A stretch of 64,000 nt of DNA from Ailurus styani (Eukaryota > Chordata > Mammalia > Carnivora > Ailuridae), in the NCBI GenBank assembly GCA_002007465.1, contig LNAC01000767.1, forward strand, positions 1-64,000. The letters are read 5' to 3'. The translations under genes were made by a program, and so were the position numbers. Below, piece by piece: positions 11,409-22,025 of the stretch. Under the pieces are notes generated by a model. The model was not told the DNA's origin. It did no database searches and saw only the letters and a program-made list of their open reading frames with translations. How positions within the stretch are numbered: position 1 is the first letter of the stretch; each line of letters begins with the position of its first letter.

Positions 11409-12959
11409 GCACTGAAGGAAAGAACATTCTATTTATTCGACCACAAGCAGTACTTTAATGGGGCAACAATAGCATTGCTAGGATGGATCTAGCAAGACAG
11501 AGATAAAACATAAAAGTGTAATTAGCATGTCAATTAAATGTAAAATGTTTGAAGAGACTTTGTCATTTTAAGTTATTTTATTTCTCTCCTGAAATCCTTT
11601 ACTTGTCAAATTCTTTCTTTAGTCTCACACCCATATATGAAAAACCCCAAGTGTCAAATGAATATACAGTTTTACTCTTCCTCTTGTTCATTTTCAATTC
11701 ATTCCCTAGAATAAGTACATGCTTAAATTTTAAAACCTTATCTTTTTTGTTACCCTTAAAAGAAAGTTCTTCATGCATTTTTAAATTAAGACTTTAATAA
11801 TTGAGGGAAAAAATAAAAGGCTTACCATATGACTCTAGCCTATATTTTCCAAATGGAATGCAAAATGGTATCATAAGAAGATATGCTCTTCCTTATTCCT
11901 CTTTTTTTCTTACTCCTTCTGTCATCCAACAGTAATTTATTAATAGCCATGACCTAAGGTGGATTTATCAAGAAGGTAATGAAGCTTAAGCTTTAGGGCG
12001 CCTCACTTGCACTGATCTCTTCCAAGGTCCTGAGAACAGTTCTAGCAATATGTTCACACAGCCTTATGTTTTTGTTAAGTCTTCAAAAGTAAGACAATAG
12101 AACTCCAGGATAAACTACACTATTCCCCTTTTCCATTCTGAATCCTCTCTGTCATACCTCTTTTGGGTTGCATAATTTTGCAGTGGCCAAGAGCATTTCT
12201 GGACCTAGTTAAGGGTAGTTGAGTTGGAAATACACTTAGTTTGGGTTTTTTACGGTCACTTGTGAGTATAATTAGCTTATTTCTAGATGTCCTAGTATAG
12301 GAATGGATTTCAGAAGTATTCCTACCTTCCACTGTGCTGACCTACCTGGCATCATGACAAGGAGTTACAAGTCCAACGGTCATATAAAATACGAATGTAT
12401 CAGAAGAACTCTGTGAATTTATTTAAGATTGATCAACACAAAAGAATATTTGACCCAAAATTTATAAAATATAAAAGAAACATTAAAAGTATTTTCCAAA
12501 GTGTGTTATTGTCAGAGTTTGTGGTATCTCAAAGCAGAATATGGGACAATCACTTGAGTGTTGATAGCACATAGACAAAGAAATGAGGCAGTAGGGGAAG
12601 AATGGAGGAAGTAAAAGCCCATGTGGAATGTGTGACTGTGGATTCTGCTGTGGGGAATGGAGAAAAGTTTTTCCTAGGACTTTGGGAAATGTAGGAAATT
12701 ATTCTCAGAATCATCTGTCTGGAGCATGCGAGGCTGGGGCATTTATGGAGGATTTCTGTCTACAGGGATGTTAATTCCTCTCCTCTCCAGCTGAGTTGCT
12801 GTGTGAGTTGAGCAGGCATGAGTAGAGAAGACCCTAATGCATAAAAGCAGAGAGGTACAATCAGGAGGTGAACACTGGCAGCTGTACCCAGCTGCTTACC
12901 AAAATTGAGACTGAAATCAGAGATGGGCCTAAGGGAGATGATGTGGGAGATCAAAAGCA
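10171..12959. other. Unassigned stretch containing a (CA)n tract
   Basis: No gene or repeat family recognised other than the CA microsatellite at 11351-11406. A 121-codon ATG frame at 10164-10529 has no recognisable similarity. About 12540-12960 is purine-rich and may be decayed repeat DNA. Confidence 0.4.
11351..11406. repeat. (CA)n dinucleotide microsatellite
   Basis: About 56 bases of CA repeats with one aaac interruption near 11368. Likely polymorphic in length; alternating purine-pyrimidine DNA of this kind can adopt Z-form. Confidence 0.97.
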
Positions 12960-13115
12960 TTTACTTCAAGTAAATTTTTTTATCTACATTTTTCTGATAA
13001 AGAAATTGAAGTTCAGTGAGGCTAGGTCAATTTCCTGAGATTGTGTGGCACGTAAGTGATAGAAATAAGATTTCAATGTACACATGTCTGATGCCAAAGA
13101 TCATTCATTTTCCAT
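12960..13115 (-). mobile_element. MIR SINE fragment
   Basis: Contains ttctgataaagaaattgaag followed by gaggctaggtcaatttcctgagattgtgtggc, corresponding in order to the reverse MIR core (cagatgaggaaactgaggc...aggttaagtaacttgcccaaggtcacacagc). The motif order is clear although identity is low. Confidence 0.65.
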
Positions 13116-13549
13116 CATATTTCATGTCTCCTTGGGAAGAGAGGACATCCAAGCCAATGAATCATATACACTTGGCACAGTTCATAAGGTGATATTGCCT
13201 GCTTAGACCAGCAGATGGGAGCAGAGGAAGCTAACATGATAGTTAAGTACTTTTCTTTTTGTAGTGCCTGCTGTGGGAGGTGAATTATTAGTCTCTCTCA
13301 CCTTGCAGAAAAGCATATTGAGCTTTATGAATAAATCATAGATTCATACAGATCCACGGGGCACCCCGGATTAGAAGAATAATACAATATAAAAAATTCT
13401 GTTGTTGAACCCATTCAAAGAAAGTGTAGTTACCAATGTCATGTCAGACAGCTCAGAGATAAGAGGAACTGTAATACTTTAATACAGATGACTTACAATA
13501 AAGTTTTATATATTTGACTCCAGCCATAGCCCAAAGGAGAATACAATAA
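13116..13549. other. Unassigned stretch
   Basis: No gene, RNA or clear repeat recognised. It has mixed composition with a few purine-rich phrases that may be decayed repeat DNA. Confidence 0.4.
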
Positions 13550-14075
13550 ACACTTGCTAATGACTTATTCCACACTTGGAGTGACTTCATGTATGTTTTG
13601 TAATTTAAATACTCAAATGATGCTATTACGTGATTACATAAATCTGAGAGGAGTTCGAGGCCCAGTGGCATGCAGGAGCCTAATCGCTATGGTAGACAAT
13701 ACTAAGGTTTATCAGGATTTTGTCTTTCCTCTACTTCCAGTCCAAGGAAGACTACACTTCCAAGTATTGTGACTGATCTTGGCAATGAAATGGGAGCTGA
13801 CGTGTTGGGTACCACTTTGGAACTGATGCACTTAATTGCTGTTGCTCACCTCCTCAGCCCTCTTTTCGAATGCCACACAGCCTGTGAAAGCATGTTTCCT
13901 ATGCATAAGAGCCACAGAGCAAATTGGCCTGGAATGCCAAGCCACCCTACGGAGGACAGATTCTTCGAGCAACAGTGGCCTTTGAATGTTTGAGAAATAA
14001 ATTTTTATTTTGTTAAGCCAATGAGACTATTGGGGCTGCTTGATATTATGGTACCACCATAGCCTAAACTGACTA
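13550..14075 (+). mobile_element. LTR-like remnant (MaLR/ERVL type?)
   Basis: A GC-richer segment that ends with gagaaataaatttttatttt, gttaagccaatgagac, then ggtaccaccatagcctaaac and tgactaactga. This polyadenylation-signal plus 'gttaagccactgag...actaa' ending is typical of old mammalian LTRs. The overlapping open frames (72-74 codons) are not gene-like. Family assignment is uncertain. Confidence 0.4.
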
Positions 14076-14097
14076 ACTGAGTGACAGGATAACATTT

Positions 14098-14311
14098 TTT
14101 TAAAAAATCTTTTTAAAAGATTTTTATTTAATCATTTGACACAGAAAGAGAGATTACAAGTAGGCAGAGAGGCAGGCAGAGAGAGAGGAGAGAGGAGGAA
14201 GCAGGCTCCCTGCTGAGCAGAGATCCCGATGCGGGCCTCGATCCCAGGACCCTGGGATCATGACCTGAGCCGAAGGCAGCGGCTTTAACCCACTGAGCCA
14301 CCCAGGCACCC
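14098..14311 (-). mobile_element. CAN-SINE, near-consensus
   Basis: Full-length minus-strand SINEC with the T/A-rich tail complement at 14098-14135 and the head complement ending gccacccaggcacc. Target-site duplication caggataacattt at 14085-14097 and 14312-14324. It landed just past the end of the LTR-like remnant. Confidence 0.95.
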
Positions 14312-14324
14312 CAGGATAACATTT

Positions 14325-15982
14325 GAACCCAAGGCAACATGACTTCAAAGGTCATATATGCTCTTTCATGTGCAAAGTATTATCTCCTGTTTCTAGGTTT
14401 TATTTTAGTTTAAAAATGTTTATCATATGTTCGATTTCAAAACTAATTCATAAACAGTATGATTGCTTTGTAAAAATACAGAATGTACTCAAAAATGAAA
14501 ATTATCTCATAGTCCCAACACAATTAAAATTTTGGTGTGTATACTTCTAGTCTCATTTTCTACATATGAGTATACATATATTTTTACATTGCCGAAATAT
14601 TACTGCATGTAATACTATAGTGAAATAATTGCTGTTTACATTAAATATCATTGTTAACTTTTACCCAACATCATTAGATGCTCTTTGTAAATTTACGTTC
14701 TAATGTAACATGGTTGGTGGAAGGGTGCAAATAATTCTCTAACTTTGTCTTACTTGCTACCAGCTCTATTTTTCCTGTTATGAACTGCGCATTCTTTATT
14801 ACTTTTTCATTGCAAGAAGAGAACACATAGACATTCTGTTACCCTCATCCAAGAGCCCCATATGTTAAGGAAATGTCTCTTAATCCCATCTTGTACGCCA
14901 ATAGTTCACTTGCTCACAAGTCAATCAGATATTCAAGTAAAATAACATATGAGCAGTTGACTGAGCCGATCAACTGTTCACCTTACTGACCATCTTATGA
15001 AAACATAATCTTATGTTTTTTATCCTAAAATTGTTTAAGCATTTATCTTTGCTCTAAACTTTTACTTTGCTTGCATACCTGAGATCTCTTCAAAGTATTA
15101 TAGCACTGAGACTCATGTTATGATGATCAAGTTACATAAGAAATGATTAGAAGTCAAAATACCTAGAATTATGAACTTTCCAACCATAGAACGGACATAT
15201 ATGTTACTGAAAAGAAGTCATGATAATTTTTAAACAGGAAAAAGATTATACCTTTATTCCATTTGATGAAAAAACTAACCCAAAAGAGGATGAATATTTT
15301 TATTTCTTAAGACATTTAAAAAGGCTATCCTGCCCCAGCCTAGGTTTTAGTATTCCTAAAAGGCAACAAAACAAAACAAAAAACCAAAAACCAAAACCAA
15401 AAAACCAGAAACAAAATCCACATTTAATGATTCCTGAGACAATTTCATAAGTTATACCCCACGAACTTATCAGTAAGGGTATAGCCTTTTCTTTTGCTCT
15501 GCTTTTTCTCATTTATCTGTCACTGACATGGATGTCATTTTTCAGCTTTTTCTAGAGGCCCTGCTCAGTTACTTTGGCAGAAAACATAAGTGGTGAAATC
15601 ATCTGAAGCTTAGCCACATATAATGGTTCACCAGCATCCCACCATCAAAAAAATAACTTCTATTCTACACTTCAAGGAAACGTGCATGGATTTGTAGGTT
15701 TGTGAAAGGAGCCATGTGGAAACTCTGCAGGCAGAAATTCTTTATATACATAACAACACATCAATAGGCAGCTCCACTGCAAGTCCTCCCATATATCCCG
15801 CTAAATAGAGACACACTCAAAGGCTCCCTTGAAGTGTCTAATCTTGTCATATTTTTCATGTAGAGCCTATGATGGTCAAGTACTTCAGAGAAGTTATATA
15901 TTCCTTGTGGTGGGCACTAACATTTTGCTAGTATATGGGGCTATCTGCAGAAATTCAGCAGAGTTCTAGGATAATACGAGCG
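14325..15982. other. Unassigned AT-rich stretch
   Basis: No gene recognised. About 14425-14700 (cccaacacaattaaaattttgg, tctttgtaaa block) resembles a widespread ancient mammalian repeat that I cannot name; 29500-29770 has similar phrases. An A/C-rich low-complexity tract occupies about 15363-15413. The rest is featureless to me. Confidence 0.4.
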
Positions 15983-16228
15983 ACAACAAAAAAACAGCAG
16001 CAGTTACCATTTGTGAAGTGGTTACTATGTGATAAACACTCACACTAGGAACTTTTGAGGTTATTAAGCCCAACAAGTATATGAAATAGGCACGTACAGA
16101 TTATAAATGAGGAAACTAAAATAGAGAGGTTAAGTGACTTGTACACTGTCACCTAAGATACGGAGACAATATTCAAAGACAGATAATATTCAAAGCCTGT
16201 GCTCTTAGCCTTTTGTTATATTGTCTCT
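15983..16228 (-). mobile_element. MIR SINE, well preserved
   Basis: Reverse MIR in the expected order: cagttaccatttgtgaagtg, ttactatgtgataaacactc, aaatgaggaaactaaaatag, gaggttaagtgacttgtaca, and the tRNA-like end gcctgtgctcttagcc with tatattgtctc. This is one of the clearest MIR copies in the window. Its 5' end faces the 5' end of another MIR at 16232. Confidence 0.85.
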
Positions 16229-16231
16229 ATG

Positions 16232-16440
16232 TCTGAGTTAACCTCACAAATCACCTTGCCCCTTATTAGTTGTGTGACATTGAGCAAGAGAGTTAACATT
16301 CCTTCAGTTTCTCTTCTGAATAATTAATGCCCTGCCTTCATCAGGGGGTTATTGTGAATATCAGAAGGAGTTAACAAATGTCAAAGTGTTCTGTCAATTC
16401 AAAATGCCATATAAATGTGAACTATTTTATAGTCACCATT
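16232..16440 (+). mobile_element. MIR SINE, sense orientation
   Basis: Reads attagttgtgtgacattgag, caagagagttaac, ttcagtttctcttctg, ggttattgtgaatatcagaa and a terminal ccatataaatgtgaactatt, matching the MIR core (tagctgtgtgaccttgggcaa ... tcagtttcctcatctg ... gggttgttgtgaggattaaa). Lies 5'-to-5' with the adjacent minus-strand MIR. Confidence 0.7.
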
Positions 16441-16510
16441 ATTGGTCATAGTAATTGTTTTCATAATTGGAACCATCCTGCAGTTTCTCTCAGGTAAAGA
16501 ATGACTCTAA

Positions 16511-16683
16511 GGCCTGGGACTCAGAGTGTGGTCCACAGAACTGCAGTTTCAGCATCTCCTGGGGATTTTCTTAGAAATGCAGACTTGTAGGCATATCCCT
16601 AGACCTACTAAATTAGAATCTTCTTTTTACAAGATTTCCAGATGATTCGTAGGTATATTATGTTTGAGAAGCTCTTAAGAGAA
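16511..16683 (+). mobile_element. MER5A-like hAT DNA transposon
   Basis: Starts cagagtgtggtccacagaac, contains tcagcatctcctggggattt, cttagaaatgcagac, ctagacctactaaattagaa, and ends gatttccagatgattcgtag...gtttgagaagctctt. These are the landmarks of non-autonomous MER5A (hAT-Charlie group), including inverted-repeat-like ends (cagagtgtgg / tttgagaa). No transposase was ever encoded by this short element. Confidence 0.85.
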
Positions 16684-17720
16684 AAGCTAGATCAGGGGTA
16701 TTTGTTATGTTTAGAGGTTTCAGAAATTTTAGGTTTTAGTGCAGACGGAAAATTAGAACATTTATAATTGTCGAATTAACCTCCATCAAGACTCCCCAGA
16801 TCACTAAATATCTCTACATGAATGGATTAGAACATAAGACCTGAGTATATTTATCTATCCTAGGCAGTTTCTGAGCAGCCTAAATCGTACCAAGAGTCAG
16901 GAGTATGGGCTTGCTTGACAGACTCCATCATAAAAACATTTTACAAATGGCCCTGGCAATCCATCAGCTTGTGGGGACTGACTTGCTTTACTGACATGAT
17001 TTCCAAATGATAACCTTCCTTTTTGTTATTCTTGCTTGTTTATTTGTATGTTTAATTTTTTTATGGTGTATTTTTTTTTCTTTTACTAGATGAGAAATGG
17101 TATCCTGCACACCTCAGAGGGATCTGGCAGATGGGGGAGTTGACATGGGTTATATACATTAAGTTCCAAATATAAATGGGGCTATAAGAAAGATGAGACA
17201 ACTGATGTGACATCTTTTGACAGGTATAAGGAATAGCCAGGAAGATTTAAGAATTCTAACAAAGAAATGGAGTAATAACTATCTTTATAAAACAGTAAAG
17301 GGTAAATGGGAGGAGAGTGCATAGAAAAATGAAAAGCGAATTTCAGCAATGGACTTGGTGAAGTTTGATTATGGGAAAGAAATAAGGAAAAGTGGCAGTA
17401 ATAAATCTTTGAAATTATTTCCTTAAGATAATTTTACCTGAAAAACTAGCTGGAAAATCCTAAAGACAATTTGATGAAAAAGGCAAGATTTTTAACAAAA
17501 AATATGATACAAATATGAATGCAATAAAACTGGAAGCTAATGAATGAGCTCAAATGTCATTCGTGTTGAAATACTACTAGCCATGATAACAGATTGCAGG
17601 AGGAGAACAAAAAAAGGGTATGAAACTAAAAATTCTCTGAAATGTATACTAACAAGAATTTAAGAGGAGGCAAGGTTTTGGGTGCTTAAAGGACTCATCT
17701 ATTCATTGGAATCACTTAGA
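16684..17720. other. Unassigned stretch
   Basis: AT-rich DNA without a recognised gene, RNA or repeat family. Confidence 0.45.
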
Positions 17721-17732
17721 ATTCACTGGGCT

Positions 17733-17929
17733 GGGGTGCCTGGGTGGCTCAGTGGGTTAAAACCTCTGCCTTTGGCTCAGGTCATGATCTCAGGGTCCTG
17801 GGATCGAGGCCCACATTGGGCTCCCAGCTCAGTGGGGAGCCCGCTTCCTCCTCTTTCTCTACCTGCCTCTCTGCCTACTTGTGGTCTCTCTCTATCTGTC
17901 AAGTAAATAAATAAAATCTTAAAAAAAAA
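17733..17929 (+). mobile_element. CAN-SINE, near-consensus
   Basis: Head ggggtgcctgggtggctcag, ctctgcctttggctcaggtc, B-box-like gggatcgaggcc, CT-rich body and (aaat)naaatctt tail. Target-site duplication attcactgggct at 17721-17732 and 17930-17941. The 74-codon frame over it reads only SINE sequence. Confidence 0.95.
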
Positions 17930-17941
17930 ATTCACTGGGCT

Positions 17942-18766
17942 AGAACTCGTGTTTCCTAACATATTTCAAGTATTCTTTCCAACAATGCAGTAAAACGTAT
18001 TTAATAGGGAAATATTATCTGATAGAACAAATCATGAATATATTATTATCTTAATTAGAAAATAGGCTATCCCTAATGTGTTTTCACTAGAATGGTCTCA
18101 GATCTACAAAGGCCTGCAGGTTAATTCCAAAACTGCAGAGTTAATATTCAGTGAAATCACCAGGCAGGCACAAGAGGAAACCTTCACAGTTGGGATAGAA
18201 ATGGAATCAGATTTACGGGTAAAGGATTTTAAGGAAGTCTAAGATATTTTTAAAACAATAGTACGAAGGAAAAGGCTTAAAGTTTTATAAACTATCATAT
18301 TACATTCATTTGAAGTAAATAGGTAGGATTTATAGTTATTGAAAATTGTCTTATGTGAGTATGAAACCAAAGACTAACATGGGGAACAGTTTGAAATTAT
18401 TCATCCTAGCTACATTTGTTACAGCAAACAAGCAAACAACAACAATATATTAAGGAAGAAAGTAAAAAACTCTACAAAATATTTTAGAAAATATTTTACA
18501 GAATGAGATGTCTAAGATGAAGTTCTTACTAATGATTTGCACAATCCCCAAAGTATTTGCGTATATGATTACATAAACACTAAAAACTTCTATGATAAAA
18601 ATATACCATAAGTAAAAGCCGTATATACTCACCTAATATATGTACATATTATATACACATATAATGTATATCGTAATATATAGAAAGGTATATGTATAGC
18701 ATTAAACATATCAAAAATTCTTAACCTCATTAGATGTCAAGAAAATGCAAACTGACAGTTCGATGA
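17942..18766. other. AT-rich stretch, nothing recognised
   Basis: No gene or repeat family recognised; a patch of tata-rich simple sequence lies near 18630-18690. Confidence 0.45.
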
Positions 18767-18772
18767 GGTACT

Positions 18773-18980
18773 TTTTTTTTTTTAAGATTTTATTTATTTA
18801 TTTATTTGACAGAGAGAGATAGAGAGATTACAAGTAGGCAGAGAGGCAGGCAGACACAGAGGAGGAAGCAGGCTCCCTGCTGAGCAGGGAGCCCAATGTG
18901 GGCCTCGATCCCAGGACCCTGAGATCATGACCTGAGCAGAAGGCAGAGAGGCTTTAACTCACTGAGTCACCCAGGCGCCC
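18773..18980 (-). mobile_element. CAN-SINE, near-consensus
   Basis: Minus-strand SINEC: T-rich start, aagattttatttatttattt, GA-rich body, head complement ending acccaggcgccc. The flanking match is only ggtact (18767-18772 and 18981-18986) plus T-rich sequence, so the duplication is short or decayed. The copy lies under 200 bp upstream of the long L1. Confidence 0.92.
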
Positions 18981-20162
18981 GGTACTGTTTTTTTATCTAC
19001 CAGATTGTGTTTCAATCTTAGAAAGGATTAATTACTTCAAGTGCTGACAATTTTATGAGGGACTTGTCATTTCTATACACAGTTGGCAGAATAGAAATTT
19101 GTACAATACATTTGAAAGTTTCTTTGGTAGAATCTCTATACATTTAAAATGATTATATCGCAAGGAGCAAGATGGTGGAAGAGTAGGAGACCTAAATATC
19201 ATTGGGTCCCAGGAATTCAGCTAGATAGTTATCAAACCATTTTGAACATCTATAAACTCAACAGGATATCAGAGAGAAGACTAGCAGCAATTCTAGGAAC
19301 AGAAAATTGACCATTTTCTGGAAGGCAGGATGTGCGGGGAAGTGAATCCGAGGCAATATACGGGAAGATAGACCATGGGGGGAGGGGCCGGCTCCCGGCA
19401 AGTGAGAGAGCAGCAGAGCACAAAATTGGAACTTTTAGAAGTCTGCTCCACTGAGGGTCATCGCTCCAGAGGGGGAAACTGGCTGCAGAGACAGAGCTGA
19501 GCAGTGGGCTCTCAGCTCGGAGTTACCTTAAACTGTGATCCGAGGCACAGTCAGGTCACTGGTCTTCAAGCAGGGACCCCACAAGTGGCAGATCCGGGGA
19601 TACCCTCCTCCGCCTCCTCTGGGAGGAGCAGTGTGGGAGTGTGCTGCAGGAATCTGCTGGGTTTGGAGACTCCAAACAAGGCCATGAGACAGAGATACAA
19701 ATGCTGGGTCACAGGCCGGGTGAGCTTGGAGTGTGGCCGGAGACCAGGGAGACGGGAGGGATTGACTGCTTTTCTCTGAGGGTGCATTGAGGAGTGGGGC
19801 CTTGAGCTCTCAGCTCCTCTGGGTGGAGATTAGGAGGCCACCATCCTCATTCTCCTCCTATAAAGCTGTACGGAAAGCATTCAGGGAACAAAAACTATTG
19901 AGAGCAAAACCGAGCTGATTACTTAGCCTGGCCCCTGGCAAGGGCGGTACAATTCCACCTCAGGCAAAGACATTTGAGAATCACTGCAACAGGCACTTCC
20001 CCCAGAAGATCAGCAAGAACATCCAACCAAGACCAAGTTCACCAATCAGTGAGAACTGTGGAACTCCAGAGCTAGGGGAATGCTGCACACAGAATTCATG
20101 GCTTTTTCCCTATGATTCTTCAGTTTTTCAAACTTAAATTTTTAAAATTTTATTCTTTTCTA

Positions 20163-20364
20163 TTTTTTTTTAAAGATTTTATTTATTTGACAGAGAGAGA
20201 GAGAGAGAGAGATCACAAGTAGGCAGAGAGGCAGGCAGAGAGAGAGGAGGAAGCAGGCTCCCCGTCGAGCAGGGAGCCCAATGTGGACCTCGATCCCAGG
20301 ACCCTGAGATCATGACCTGAGCCGAAAGCAGAGGCTTTAAACCACTGAGCCACCCCAGGCGCCC
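20163..20364 (-). mobile_element. CAN-SINE nested in L1 5' UTR
   Basis: Minus-strand SINEC inserted in the T-rich part of the L1 leader: taaagattttatttatttga, a pure (GA) run near 20191-20211, body and head complement ending ccaccccaggcgccc. Flanks share a degenerate ttattct...tattttt, so the exact target-site duplication is ambiguous in T-rich DNA. It must be younger than the L1. Confidence 0.92.
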
Positions 20365-20389
20365 TCTTATTCTATTTTTAAAATTTTTT

Positions 20390-20885
20390 CTTATTTCCTA
20401 GTTTAACCTTTTTTAAACTATTCTATCTTATATCAATACCTTTTTAAAAATCTTTTTAAATTTTCATTGTTGTAGTCATATTCTATCTCTTCATTGTATT
20501 TAACCTTATTTTTTATATACATACAAGTTTTTTCTTTCTTTAAAATTTCAGGATACAGTTTCTTCTAACAGACCAAAATAGATGCTAAATCTAGCATATG
20601 GCTTTGTTCTAATCTCCAGCCTCGTCACATTCTCTCTTTTTTTTATTTTCTTTTTCAACCAACTTCTTATCTTATCAATTCCTTTTTTCGAATCTTTTTA
20701 AATTTTCATCTTTATAGTCATATTCCATGACTTCATCATGTTTACCCTTATTTTTGTACAGATATAAGTTTTTCTTTCTTTAAAATTTTGGGAGGCAGTT
20801 TCTTCTAAAGACCAATATACACCCAAAATCAAGTGTGTGGCTCTGTTCTATTTGCCAGTCTAATCATATATATATACATTTTATT
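20390..20885 (+). repeat. Two diverged ~242-bp tandem units in L1 leader
   Basis: Unit A (about 20390-20640) and unit B (about 20641-20885) align end to end. Landmarks recur 242 bp apart: aatctttttaaattttcat at 20449 and 20691, then gtcatattc, the cttcat..tgt.tttaacctta block, a tttctttctttaaaattt block, cagtttcttctaa and gttcta. Both units are pyrimidine-rich. The divergence between them suggests the duplication predates this insertion and is a subfamily feature, which I could not verify. Confidence 0.8.
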
Positions 20886-21031
20886 CCCTTTTCTTTCTTT
20901 TTTATTTTTTTCTCCTTTCTTCTCCTCCCGGTTTCAGGTCTCTTCTGATTTGGTTAGTGTACATTTTTCTGTGGTCTTTGCTACTCTTTTAGTATTTTGT
21001 TCTCTCATTCACCTATTCTTATCTGAATAAA

Positions 21032-21946
21032 ATGACAAGGTGGAAAAACTCACCTCAAAAAAAAAGAAAAAGAGGCAGTACCAAAGGCTAGGGACCTAAT
21101 CAATATGGACATTAGTAAGATGTCAGAACTAGAGTTCAGAATGACAATTATCAATGCTAGCTTGCTTGAAAAAAGCATAGAAGATACCAGAGAATCCCTT
21201 TCTGGAAAAACAAAATCCCTTTCTGGAGAAATAAAAGAACTAAAATCTAACCAAGTTGAAAAAAAAATTTTTAATGAGGTGTAATAAAAAATAGAGGCTC
21301 TTACTGCTAGGATAAATGAGGCAGATGAGAGAATTAGTGATATAGAAGACCAAATGATGGACAATAAAGAAGCTGAGAAAAAGAGAGATAAACAACTACT
21401 GGACCACAAGGGGAGAATTTGAGAGATAAATGATACCATAAGACTTAATAATATTAGAATAACTGGGATCCCAGAAGAAGAAGAAAGAGAGAGAGGGGCA
21501 GAAGGTATATTGGAACAAATTATAGCAGAGAAATTCCCTAATTTGGGGAAGGGAACAAGCATCAAAATCCACGAGGCACAGAGAACACCCCCCTCAAAAT
21601 CAATAAAAATAGGTGAACACCCCATCATCTAATTGTGAAACTTACAAGTCTCAGTGACAAAGAGAAAATCCTGAAAGCAGCTTGGGACAAGAAGTCTGTA
21701 ACATACAATGGTAGAAATATTAGATTGGCAGCAGACCTATCCACAGAGACCTGGCAAGCCAGAAAGGACTGGAATGATATATTCAGAGCACTAAACAAGA
21801 AAAGTATGCAGCCAAGAATACTATATCCAGCTAGGCTGTCATTGAAAATAGAAGGAGAGATAAAAAGCTTCCAAGACAAACAAAAACTAGAAGAATTTGT
21901 GAACACCAAACCAGCCCTACAGGAAATACTGAAAGGGGTCCTCTAA
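21032..21946 (+). pseudogene. L1 ORF1 (ORF1p RNA-binding protein), broken
   Basis: ORF1p is the trimeric RNA-binding chaperone of L1 particles. The ATG at 21032 reads MTRWKNSPQKK, then an A-run at 21057-21065 shifts the frame: the ATG frame stops at 21089-21091, while the neighbouring frame continues as KEKEAVPKARDLINMDIS and on through a coiled-coil-like region until taa about 21280. A 21-bp direct duplication near 21193-21233 adds seven codons. The C-terminal 103 codons (21635-21946) are open and contain the recognisable RRM/CTD phrases DKEKILKAAWDKK, RNIRLAADLSTETWQARKDW and RILYPARLS. Stops also lie in between (for example tga within gagaatttgagag near 21420). Full family length is about 300 residues; this copy cannot make it. 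Confidence 0.92.
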
Positions 21947-22025
21947 GCAAAGAGAGAGCCTAAAAGTAACAGACCAGAAAGGAACAGAGACAATATACAG
22001 TAACAGTCATCTTACAGGCAATACA

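Larger units (their letters stand above)
19159..21031 (+). promoter_or_regulatory. L1 5' UTR / internal promoter region
   Basis: The first ~900 bases are GC-richer (ggaggggccggctcccggca near 19382-19401, ctgctccactgagggtcatc near 19443) and correspond to the carnivoran L1 leader, where the RNA polymerase II internal promoter of L1 lies. From about 20100 it becomes T-rich. That part holds a SINE (20163-20364) and two diverged ~242-bp copies of one unit. Many CpGs look converted to TpG/CpA (for example gatggtggaagag for gatggcgg), consistent with methylation and decay. Promoter activity is inferred from position only. Confidence 0.7.

Noticed and set aside
11340..11410. CRISPR-like regular repetition
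   Set aside because: A dinucleotide microsatellite without spacers, in a mammalian genome.
11996..12010. gggcgcctcac, resembling a SINE head
   Set aside because: The match stops after eight bases; no body or tail follows.
14128..14355. Open frames reading GAWVAQWVKAAAFGSGHDPRV or GVPGWLSGLKPLPSAQVMI
   Set aside because: These are the standard translations of the CAN-SINE head; the same peptides recur at other SINE copies (2407-2610, 17682-17906, 31758-32009).
19380..19420. GC-rich patch as a possible host CpG island promoter
   Set aside because: It is part of the L1 leader, with few intact CpGs and no downstream host gene.
21050..21628. 192-codon open frame on the minus strand, the longest in the window
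   Set aside because: It is the antisense of L1 ORF1. The serine/leucine/phenylalanine-rich product is what the complement of a lysine/glutamate-rich coding strand gives; there is no independent evidence for a gene.
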